Positions 17,681 through 25,400 of a stretch of DNA of 37,193 bases are shown here, piece by piece (position 1 is the stretch's first letter; each line of letters starts with the position of its first letter). The notes beneath the pieces were generated by a model, which was not told the DNA's origin, ran no database searches, and saw only the letters and a list, made by a program, of their open reading frames with translations. This DNA is from Streptomyces pseudogriseolus. GTDB taxonomy: Bacteria > Actinomycetota > Actinomycetes > Streptomycetales > Streptomycetaceae. The translations under genes and the position numbers were made by a program. Where the stretch lies: NCBI GenBank assembly GCA_002154585.1, contig MUNG01000143.1, positions 129 through 37,321 on the forward strand, written 5' to 3'.

Positions 17681-18892
17681 ATGAACGACACCACGGCATC
17701 CCACCACCGTCCGGACCTGCGCGCCCTCGCCGAGCGGTACCGCGCCTTCGCCGTCCACCAGGCCGCCGATACGTCACCCACCCTGCGGCGCTGGGCCGAG
17801 ACCGTCGCCGACGACCCCGCGCTGCTCGCGCCGCTGGCTTCGCTTCCGCCCGGCAAGCAGCAGCCCAACCTGGTCTTCGCGTCGGCGCGGTGGCACGGGG
17901 CACGGCCCGGGGACGCGGACTCCCTGCGCGACCTGTTCGCCACCCGGTGGCCGGCGTTCGCGGCCACCGTCCGGACGCGGGCGACGCAGACCAACGAGCC
18001 CGCCCGCTGCGGAGCGATCCTGCTGGGACTCCAGCGCATCGAGGGCCCCATCGCCCTACTGGAGATCGGCGCGTCGGCCGGGCTGTGCTTGATCCCGGAG
18101 CGGTACTCCTACGAGTTCAATGGGGCGGCTCGTTCTGAAGCGGTGAGTGGAGTCGGCGGGCCGGCGGGCGGAGCCGGACCGGTGACCGGGGGCGCAGGAC
18201 CGACGAACGGAGCCGAGCCGGTGAGCAGGGCCGCCAGGCCGGTGAACGGAGCCCGGCCGGTCAACGAACCCGGACCGATGAGCGAGGCCGCCAAGCCGCT
18301 GAGCGGGCCCGCCGGGCCCGTGAGCGGAGCCGAGCCCAAGAGCGGAGCCGGACCGACCAGCGAGGCTGCCCGGTCCGTGACCCTCGACATCCGCCTCGGG
18401 CCCGGGCTCGCCCCGCCCGCCGCCATGCCCGACATCGTCTGGCGTGCGGGCCTCGACCTGCATCCGCTGGACCCCGCCGACCCCGACAGCCTCGCCTGGC
18501 TCCGCGCCCTCGTCTGGCCCGAGCACGAGGCGCGGCGTGCGCGTCTCACCGCGGCGGCCGCCCTCGTGGCCGAGGAAGGGGTACGCGTCACGGCCGGTGA
18601 CCTGATGACCGCCGACCTGGCGCGGCCGGCCGCCGGCGCGCCGCGCGACGCCACGCTCGTGGTCATGCATTCCGCCACGCTCGCCTACTTGGACGAGCCG
18701 GCCCGGCGCGCGGCCGTCGAGCGGATCGGACGCCTCGGCGCACGCCGCCTCAGTTTCGAGGCGCGGGGTGTCGACCCCGCGGTCCCCCGCGTCGACGTCC
18801 CGCTCACCCCGGACACGCTGTTCGTCGCCGCGCTCGACGGCGTCCCGTACGCCCTCGGCAACGGCCACGGGACGGTCCTCACCGAGCCGTAA
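17681..18892 (+). CDS. DUF2332 domain-containing protein with internal repeat insertion
   Basis: 403 residues. Typical DUF2332 segments are LPPGKQQPNLVFASARWHG, TQTNEPARCGAILLGLQ, ALLEIGASAGLCLIPERYSYEFNG and, after the insertion, WRAGLDLHPLDPADPDSLAWLRALVWPEHEARRARL. ALLEIGASAGL resembles the SAM-binding glycine loop of methyltransferases, but the biochemical role is unknown. Residues about 152-233 are a Pro/Gly/Ala-rich repeat tract inserted into a loop (see the repeat entry); without it the protein would have about 320 residues. ATG 17681 lacks a good ribosome site; an ATG at 17627 is in frame but adds a non-conserved basic peptide. The 3' end nearly meets the convergent DUF5707-like gene. 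Confidence 0.85.
   Translation: MNDTTASHHRPDLRALAERYRAFAVHQAADTSPTLRRWAETVADDPALLAPLASLPPGKQQPNLVFASARWHGARPGDADSLRDLFATRWPAFAATVRTRATQTNEPARCGAILLGLQRIEGPIALLEIGASAGLCLIPERYSYEFNGAARSEAVSGVGGPAGGAGPVTGGAGPTNGAEPVSRAARPVNGARPVNEPGPMSEAAKPLSGPAGPVSGAEPKSGAGPTSEAARSVTLDIRLGPGLAPPAAMPDIVWRAGLDLHPLDPADPDSLAWLRALVWPEHEARRARLTAAAALVAEEGVRVTAGDLMTADLARPAAGAPRDATLVVMHSATLAYLDEPARRAAVERIGRLGARRLSFEARGVDPAVPRVDVPLTPDTLFVAALDGVPYALGNGHGTVLTEP
18134..18379 (+). repeat. 18/21-nt degenerate tandem repeats inside the DUF2332 gene
   Basis: Related units begin at 18182, 18203, 18221, 18242, 18260, 18278, 18299, 18320, 18338 and 18356, giving steps of 21 or 18 bases, always whole codons. Each encodes six or seven residues of the form [A/G]-x-P-x-[S/N]-x-[A/P], for example AGPVSGA and RPVNEP. 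The frame is kept throughout, so the array is translated. Confidence 0.75.
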
Positions 18893-18915
18893 CCGCCGTA
18901 GCTGCCATGACCGCC

Positions 18916-19371
18916 CTACTCGATGGTGAAGCCGGACGCCTCCTCGGCCAGGGTGCTGGAGCCGTCGTCCGCGGTGGCCAGGACCGCGATGTGCCACCTG
19001 CCGTTCGGCGACGCGTCGGCGTCGGTGGCCGTGACGGGGACGGTGTAGGTGCAGCGGGCGGAGTCGTCGCCGGTGGGCTCGCACGTGGCGGATTCCGCCG
19101 CGGCCATGTCCTTCGCCGTCGGCTTCTGCTCGGCGAGGGAGGAGTTCTCGGGCCAGGCCAGCACCTTGACGCTCTTGACGCCCGAGGACGCCGTGACGTC
19201 GGTGGTGAACGTGAGCGAGCCGTCGCGGTCGGCGCGGGGAGCGGTGTACCGCGCGGCGCTGTCGCCGAGGGCCGGCGGCTGCTCGTCCGCGTGGGCGAGA
19301 GCGAAGGCTCCGGCGCCGGCGGCGAGAACCAGGGCGCCTGCGGCAACGGACAGGGTCACACGAGGCGACAT
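18916..19371 (-). CDS. Secreted protein, probable DUF5707 family
   Basis: 151 residues. A Sec-type signal peptide is visible (MSPRVTLSVAAGALVLAAGAGAFALAHA, probable cleavage after AHA). The mature part is a single beta-rich domain (RYTAPRADRDGSLTFTTDVTASSGVKSVKVLAWPEN... to ...SGFTIE) with two cysteines (ATCEPTGDDSARCTYTV) that could form a disulfide. It resembles actinobacterial DUF5707 proteins; function unknown. Start 19371 was preferred because GGGGGAG lies six bases upstream, whereas ATG 19377 would abut it. It is divergent from the symporter unit and has an inverted repeat about 105-125 bases upstream. Confidence 0.75.
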   Translation of the reverse strand: MSPRVTLSVAAGALVLAAGAGAFALAHADEQPPALGDSAARYTAPRADRDGSLTFTTDVTASSGVKSVKVLAWPENSSLAEQKPTAKDMAAAESATCEPTGDDSARCTYTVPVTATDADASPNGRWHIAVLATADDGSSTLAEEASGFTIE

Positions 19372-19738
19372 CACCATCTCCCCCACGTCATCGGTCGATC
19401 CGGGCGGCATTCCTCGGCCGCCCTTCCTTGCCTCGATCCTCGCCGGGCGGGGGAACGGCGGACATGAGCGCCGATACTCATCACGGCCTGAGTAAGTACC
19501 TGCTGCGGGCGTCGAGTTGAACCGGCTCCCACTCAGAGCGACGCACTCACGCCCGCACGCGACGTCCCGCCCCGCAGTGCCCGTGCACTGTCCGCCCCGC
19601 CTCCCGTTGGGTGCCGGAACAACATGGCGTCCGGGACGCCCCGTGGCACGGTCCGGGTCTGGTTGACTCCGGCGCCCACCCCCACACCGTGCCCGCACCC
19701 CTGCCGGGGTGCCCGAGCAGCATGAGCGGAGCCACCCC
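19372..19738. other. Divergent intergenic region
   Basis: 367 bases between the DUF5707-like gene and the symporter unit. It holds the TACTCA/TGAGTA inverted repeat (19475-19494). A TTGACT at 19663-19668 could be a -35 for the symporter unit, but no convincing -10 follows. No additional gene is credible. Confidence 0.4.
19475..19494. promoter_or_regulatory. TACTCA-N8-TGAGTA inverted repeat, possible response-regulator site
   Basis: Perfect six-base arms, TACTCA (19475-19480) and TGAGTA (19489-19494), spaced by eight bases. It lies about 105-125 bases upstream of the DUF5707-like start. The symmetry is of the kind bound by LuxR/NarL-type response regulators, but the regulator is not in the window. 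Confidence 0.4.
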
Positions 19739-20092
19739 ATGTCCTTCGGACAGCAGCCCTGGTCCGGGCCGCCGCCGCACCACCACCCCGACCCGAGGAC
19801 GACGGCCCACGCCCGGCCTCCCGCCGCGCACGAGCATGACGACGCCGAGGAGGCGGCACGCCTGAGCGTCGGGCTGCGGATCGGGGCCCGGATCGCCGTC
19901 GTGTGGCTGGTCTACGTGACGGGCGCCGCGCTCGTGCCGGGCGGGTACGGCACGCCGGTCGCCGGGACCGTGAGTCTCGGGGCCGTGCTGGCCCTGGTGC
20001 CGCTGGGGGTCGGGGTGCACGGGGTCGTCGCGTACGGGCGGCGGGTCGACCGGGCCGCGGCGGCCGATGCCGAGCACCGGAGGTGGTCGTGA
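19739..20092 (+). CDS. Small membrane protein preceding the sodium:solute symporter
   Basis: 117 residues. The first 50 are hydrophilic and rich in His and Pro (GPPPHHHPDPRTTAHARPPAAHEHDDAEEAARLS); two hydrophobic helices follow (about 56-76 and 82-105) and a charged tail. Size, two helices and position directly before an SSS transporter recall the DUF485/YjcH partner of the acetate permease ActP. The ATG has GGAG seven bases upstream, and its stop overlaps the GTG of the transporter (GTGA), so the two are translationally coupled. The His-rich N-terminus could bind metal, which is speculative. Confidence 0.75.
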   Translation: MSFGQQPWSGPPPHHHPDPRTTAHARPPAAHEHDDAEEAARLSVGLRIGARIAVVWLVYVTGAALVPGGYGTPVAGTVSLGAVLALVPLGVGVHGVVAYGRRVDRAAAADAEHRRWS

Positions 20093-21684
20093 CCGAGTTG
20101 CTCGACTCCTCCTCCCGCTCCCTCGTCTTCGCCGTGTTCTCCGTCTTCGTCGTCATCTGCCTGATGCTGTGCGTCATCACCGGCGCCGACGAGGACGACC
20201 GCGCTCTCGTGCGGTCCGACAGCCGGCGGCTGCGCTCCTGGCAGCAGGGCGTCGCGATGGGCGGTGACACGACGACCGTGGCGACGGTCACCGTGCTGGT
20301 GGGCATGGTCGCCACGACCGGGTTCGACGGGCTCGGCGTGATGCTGGGCAGCCTGGTCGGGGTGCTCCTCTTCCTCGTGCTCGTCATCGAGCCGCTGCGG
20401 GCGCACGCCTCGCTGACCGCGCCCGATCTGCTGGACGCGCGCGGCAGCGGCGGGCCGGCCGTGCGGGTGGCGTGGGGTGTGGTGACGCTGCTGGTCTGTT
20501 TCCCGTTGCTGGTCGTGCAGTTGGTGGTGGTCGGGAACGTGGCCGCCGCCGTGCTCGGACAGCCGGGAGCCCGGACGGGGTGCATCGTCGTCATCGGCGT
20601 GGTGATGACCGCGCTGGCCGTCAGCGGCGGTATCCGGGGCACGGGTGTGGTGATGATCGCCAAGTCAGCGATCGCGCTGCCCGTGCTGGTGGTTGCCGCC
20701 GGCCTCGTCCTGCACCGCTTCGGCGGGGATCTCGGCCGGCTGCTCGACGCGGCGGCGCTCGGCTCGGGGACGGGCGAGGCGTTCCTGCGGCCCGGCGGCT
20801 ACACGGGTGACGGGTGGGCCGGGGCGGTGAACCGGGTCGGGCAGATCCTCGGCATGACGATGGCCACGCTCGCCATGCCCGCCGTGCTGATGCGGGCGAT
20901 CGCGACGAAGAGCCCGCGCGGAGCCCGTACCGTCGGCCGCTGGATGCTCGGCGAGCTGGTCGTGCTGTACGGCGCTCTCGCCGTCGTCGGTGTAGGCGCG
21001 GCGGCGCTGGCCGGCGGGGTGCTGCGGGAGGCCGGTCCGTCGGCGCAGGTGTTCACGCCGCTGCTGCTGGGGCGGGCGCTGGACGGCGGCGGCCTCCTGG
21101 TCGCGGCCCTCGCCTGCGTCCTCTTCCTCACCGCGCTGGCCGCCGTCGTGGACGTCACCCTCGCCGCCGGCATCACGCTGGGACGGGACGTACTGGCCGC
21201 GTCCGGCGACCGCCGCAAGGAGCGCGTGGACGGCGCCGCGTCACGCTGGTCCGCCGCGCTGACCGGGCTGGCCGCCGCGGCCGTGGCCGTCGTCTGCGCC
21301 GACTGGAACCTGGTCGTCGTCTCGACGCTCTGGCTGGGTCTGTGCGGGGCCTCCCTCGCGCCGGTCCTGCTGTACGCCCTGTACTGGCCCGGGTTCACGG
21401 CCCGGGGCGCGCTGTGGTGCCTGTGGGGCGCGACGGTGGTGACGGTCGTGGCGCTCGCGGTGTCGCCGTACGCGTCCGGCGTCCCCGGGGCGATCTGGCC
21501 GGACCACGACTTCCGGCTGTGGGACGTGACGATCCCGGGGCTGGTGACGACACCGGCCGGGTTCCTGCTGGGCTGGCTGGGCAGCGTCACGGACCGGCGC
21601 CGGACGGGCGGGGCGGGGCGGCCGTCCGGAGGGGCTTCTCGCGTGCCGTCCGCCGATGAGTTCCGGCGGCTGCCACGGTCGTAA
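20089..21684 (+). CDS. Sodium:solute symporter family transporter (ActP-like)
   Basis: 531 residues with about 12-13 hydrophobic segments, for example LVFAVFSVFVVICLMLCVITG at the N-terminus. Order and loops match the SSS family: an early GDTTTVATVTVLVGMVATTGFDGLG, a MTALAVSGGIRGTGVVMIAKSAIALPVL segment like the ActP GGMKGTTWVQ-type region, and GMTMATLAMPAVLMRAI. It would import a small organic acid or similar solute with Na+; substrate not determined. The GTG start at 20089 follows GGAGGT and overlaps the previous gene by four bases. The C-terminus is a cytoplasmic Gly/Arg-rich tail. Confidence 0.85.
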   Translation: MTELLDSSSRSLVFAVFSVFVVICLMLCVITGADEDDRALVRSDSRRLRSWQQGVAMGGDTTTVATVTVLVGMVATTGFDGLGVMLGSLVGVLLFLVLVIEPLRAHASLTAPDLLDARGSGGPAVRVAWGVVTLLVCFPLLVVQLVVVGNVAAAVLGQPGARTGCIVVIGVVMTALAVSGGIRGTGVVMIAKSAIALPVLVVAAGLVLHRFGGDLGRLLDAAALGSGTGEAFLRPGGYTGDGWAGAVNRVGQILGMTMATLAMPAVLMRAIATKSPRGARTVGRWMLGELVVLYGALAVVGVGAAALAGGVLREAGPSAQVFTPLLLGRALDGGGLLVAALACVLFLTALAAVVDVTLAAGITLGRDVLAASGDRRKERVDGAASRWSAALTGLAAAAVAVVCADWNLVVVSTLWLGLCGASLAPVLLYALYWPGFTARGALWCLWGATVVTVVALAVSPYASGVPGAIWPDHDFRLWDVTIPGLVTTPAGFLLGWLGSVTDRRRTGGAGRPSGGASRVPSADEFRRLPRS

Positions 21685-21717
21685 CCCGTACACGGACCGA
21701 CACCTCAGGAGGACCCC

Positions 21718-22326
21718 ATGTCCCGCAAGATCGTGGCCAGCGTGTTCATCTCGCTCGACGGCGTCGTGGAGGCGCCCGACCAGTGGCACTTCCCGTACTT
21801 CGACGAGGAGATGGGCGCGGCCGTGGGCGCGGGTCTGAGCAACGCCGACACCATGCTCTTCGGCCGCGTGACGTACGACAGCTTCGCCGGCGCCTGGCCG
21901 GGACGGGAGGCGGCGGGCGAAGAGGACGCGGGCTTCGCCAAGCAGCTCGGCGACATGCGGAAGATCGTGTTCTCCCGCAGTCCGCTGGACTTCCAGTGGC
22001 GCAACTCCGAGCAGGCGGGGGGCGACGTGGCCGAGGTGGCCGCCGCGCTGAAGCAGGAGCCGGGGGGTGACATCGGGCTGAGCGGCTCGATCTCGATCAT
22101 CCGCCAGCTGCTGGCCGCCGGGCTGCTCGACGAGCTGCAGCTCATCGTCCACCCGATCGCCGTACGCACGGGCATGCGGCTGTTCGACGAGGGCGAGCCG
22201 TCGATCCCGCTGAAGCTGCTGAAGTCGGAGACGTTCGGCACGGGGGTGCTCAACCTCGTGTACGGGCCGGACACGGCGCCGCCGACGGGGGGTTACGAGG
22301 AGGCGGTGGCGTCGCTCGGGGAGTGA
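21718..22326 (+). CDS. Dihydrofolate reductase-family (RibD C-terminal-like) protein
   Basis: 202 residues, soluble. RKIVASVFISLDGVVEAPDQWHFPYFDEE, TMLFGRVTYDSFAGAWPGREA, KIVFSRSPLDF, GDIGLSGSISIIRQLLAAGLLDELQLIVHPIAVRTGMRLF are the standard segments of the YwjB/YyaP-like reductase group. It is expected to bind NADPH; these proteins are seldom true dihydrofolate reductases and their substrate is unknown. The ATG has AGGAGG seven bases upstream. It lies 33 bases after the symporter gene and could be co-transcribed. It precedes the defence-like operon but does not look part of it. Confidence 0.88.
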   Translation: MSRKIVASVFISLDGVVEAPDQWHFPYFDEEMGAAVGAGLSNADTMLFGRVTYDSFAGAWPGREAAGEEDAGFAKQLGDMRKIVFSRSPLDFQWRNSEQAGGDVAEVAAALKQEPGGDIGLSGSISIIRQLLAAGLLDELQLIVHPIAVRTGMRLFDEGEPSIPLKLLKSETFGTGVLNLVYGPDTAPPTGGYEEAVASLGE

Positions 22327-22362
22327 CGCCACCCGCACCCTTATCGTTCACACCCAAATAGC

Positions 22363-22381
22363 GTGTTGACACCCTCAACAC
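22363..22381. promoter_or_regulatory. Inverted repeat upstream of the kinase-helicase gene
   Basis: GTGTTGA (22363-22369) and TCAACAC (22375-22381) surround CACCC, a perfect 7-5-7 inverted repeat. It contains TTGACA (22366-22371), a consensus -35 hexamer, although no -10 sits at the usual distance; it may instead be an operator just upstream of the promoter proposed at 22383-22411. Confidence 0.4.
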
Positions 22382-22382
22382 A

Positions 22383-22411
22383 TAGACGCCGCCGCCCGTA
22401 CGGGCTAAGGT
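22383..22411 (+). promoter_or_regulatory. Candidate promoter of the kinase-helicase-methyltransferase operon
   Basis: TAGACG (22383-22388) and TAAGGT (22406-22411) are spaced by 17 bases, an acceptable match to actinobacterial vegetative promoters (TTGACR, TANNNT). The start of transcription would fall near 22418, immediately before the 22422-22443 inverted repeat and about 50 bases before GTG 22471. Confidence 0.35.
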
Positions 22412-22421
22412 GTACGCTCCC

Positions 22422-22443
22422 TGCAAGATGTACCCATCTTGCA
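22422..22443. promoter_or_regulatory. Perfect 9-bp inverted repeat, operator or leader hairpin
   Basis: TGCAAGATG (22422-22430) and CATCTTGCA (22435-22443) are exact reverse complements around TACC. The site sits just after the candidate promoter and 28 bases before the kinase-helicase start. As DNA it would suit a dimeric repressor blocking the start of transcription; as RNA it would form a stable nine-pair hairpin with a four-base loop in the leader. Confidence 0.55.
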
Positions 22444-22470
22444 CGGGACGGGCGTCATGGGGAGGGGTAA

Positions 22471-25400
22471 GTGGGGTTGGGGATTGTCGGCGGACGTTTC
22501 CGCATCACGGGCGTCGTCGGACGCGGGAACATGGGCGAGGTGCACCGGGCGGAGGACCTCGAGGCCGCCGCGGACTCCCCGCACCGGCAGGTCGCCGTCA
22601 AGACCCTGCTGCGCAGCCGGACCGGGGGCGCGATCGACACCTCCGGGTCCGGCAAGGAGACCGCCCGGTTCCGCCGTGAGGTGCGCATCATGCGCATGCT
22701 CTCCCAGGGGCACCCGAACCTCACGCTGCTGATCGACGGCGGCGTGGACGACTCGGCGGACGGCGGCGGACTGCCGTACCTGGCGATGGAGCTGCTGGAC
22801 GGCAGTCCGCTCGCGGACCTCATCGACGAGGAGCCCCAGCTGCCGGTCTCCTGGGTCGCGGCCGTCGGCGCGCAGATCGCGTCCGGGCTGACGGCGGCGC
22901 ACACGGCCGGGGTCGTGCACCGCGACCTGAAGCCGGCCAACGTGATGCTGACCGGTGACGGCACGGTCAAGGTCCTCGACTTCGGCATGGGCTCGATCGT
23001 CGACGACCCCGACCAGACGCGGCTCACCAGCACGGGCGTGAGCCTCGGCACGGCCCGGTACATGGCGCCCGAGCAGTTCCGTGCCGAGCAGGTCTCCGCC
23101 CCGGCCGACCTGTACGCGCTCGGCTGCATCCTGTACGAACTGCTCATAGGGCGGCCGCCGTTCTCCGGCCGGACCCACTACGAGATCTCCGAGCAGCATC
23201 TGCACGAGCGGCCGCCCCAGTTGACGCTGGTGCGCCCGGACCTGCCCGCAGGGCTGGTGCGGCTGGTGGAGCGTCTGCTGGAGAAGGACGCCGAACTGCG
23301 CCCGGAGAACGCCGCCCTGGTCCGTGAGGCCCTGGTGCCGCTCGCCCTCGCGCCGGACCCCACGGCCGCCCTGCTCGCCCCGCACTGGCAGGAGATGGAC
23401 CCGGTGGCGCGGCTGCGCGCCCTGCTTCCCGAGCGGGCCCCCGCCGTGCCCGCGCCCGCGCCGCGCAGGCAGCCGCGGCTGCCGGAGGCGATGGACGTCT
23501 TCGGCATCCACGCCGACCTGATCGGCGAGTACGAGAGCTTCACCCGCAGCGGCACGGTGATCCGCGACGCCCGGATCGAGGGCTTCGTCGCGGACGACCT
23601 GAAGGCGAAGTCGCAGTGGCCCGACCCGTGGCTGTCGCTGAACCCGTTCTTCGCCGACGGCGGCCAGGTCACCGACCTGGTGCGGGACGGCGTCCTGCAC
23701 CCGAGGTGCGCGGAGATCTTCCAGGCGGGGAAGAAGGAGACGTCGTCGCGTCCGGACGGACGGCCGCTGACCTTCCACCTGCACCAGCGGCAGGCGATCG
23801 AGGCCGCGCAGGCGGGCGACTCGTACGTGCTGACCACCGGCACCGGTTCCGGCAAGTCGCTGTCGTACATCGTGCCGATCGTGGACCGGGTGCTGAAGGA
23901 GCGTGAGGCGGCGGGACCGGACGCCGAGCGCAGGGTGCGGGCGATCGTCGTCTACCCGATGAACGCGCTGGCCAACTCGCAGCTCGGGGAGCTGGAGAAG
24001 TATCTGCGCCACGGCTTCGGGAAGGGCCGCGAGCCGGTCACGTTCGCCCGGTACACCGGCCAGGAGTCCAGCGAGGAGCGCCGTGAGCTGCGCAAGAACC
24101 CGCCGGACATCCTGCTGACCAACTACGTGATGCTGGAGCTGATGCTGACCCGGCCGGACGACCGGTCCAGCCTGATCCGCATGGCGGAGGGACTGCAGTT
24201 CCTGGTCTTCGACGAGCTGCACACCTACCGGGGCCGGCAGGGCGCCGACGTGGCGTTCCTGATCCGCCGGGTGCGCGAGGCGTGCCGGGCGTCGGAGTCC
24301 CTCCAGTGCATCGGCACCTCGGCGACCATGTCCACCGAGGGCACCTGGGACGACCAGCGGCGTGAGGTGGCGAAGGTCGCCGGGCGGCTGTTCGGCACGA
24401 CGGTGCTGCCGGAGCGGGTCATCGGCGAGACCCTGGTCCGGGCCACGGAGGAGGCGCCGGAGTCGGTGCCCGCCGAGCGGCTGCGGGTGCCCTCGGCGCC
24501 CCGGTCGTACGAGGCGCTGACGAAGGACTCCCTGGCGCGCTGGGTGGAGTCGCGGTTCGGACTGGAGCGGGAGGAGGGCACGGGACGGCTGCGCCGCCGT
24601 GCCCCGGCGACCGTGGAGGAGGCGGCGGCGGAGCTGTCCGCCGCGTCGGGTGTCGCCGAGGAGACCGTGCGCGAGGCGATCCGGACGACGCTGGAGGCGG
24701 GCGCGCAGGCCAAGCACCCGGTGACGGAGCGGCCGTTGTTCGCGTTCCGGCTGCACCAGTTCCTGTCCAAGGGCGACACCGTCTACACCACGCTGGAGGA
24801 CCCGCTCACCCGGCCGCTGACCCGCACCTATCAGCTGGAGCAGCCGGACAGCGGCGGCAAGCCGCTGTTCCCGCTGGCGTTCTGCCGTGAGTGCGGGCAG
24901 GAGTATCTGACGGTGTGGCGCACCGAGGACGGCGGCGCCTTCCGGTACGAGCCGCGCCGGGACACCTCCGCCTCCGGGGGCCGCGAGGGCGAGGGCTACC
25001 TGTATCTGGGCATGCCGGGGCAGGACTACGAGTGGCCGGCCGACCCGCAGAAGGCGGTGGACGACCGTCGGCTGCCGGAGTCGTGGCTGGAGCCGGACGC
25101 GAACGGCGGGACGACCGTCAAGAAGTCGTACCGTCCGCGCGTGCCGAAGCGGGTCGTCGTGGACGCGCACGGCAACGAGTCGGGCGAGGGCCTGGTGGCG
25201 GCGTTCGTGCCGGCGCCGTTCCTGTTCTGCGTGCACTGCCAGGTCAGTTACGAGCAGACGCGCGGCCGGGACTTCGCGAAGCTGGCCACGCTGGACCAGG
25301 AGGGGCGGTCGTCGGCGACGTCGCTGATCTCCGCGTCGATCGTGAAGTCCCTGCGGGCGATGCCGGAGGACGGCCTGGGCAAGGAGGCGCGCAAGCTCCT

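Noticed and set aside
22363-22411. TTGACA at 22366 paired with TAAGGT at 22406 as one promoter
   Set aside because: The spacing is 34 bases, far beyond the usual 16-19. TAGACG at 22383 gives a 17-base spacing and is preferred, though weaker as a -35.
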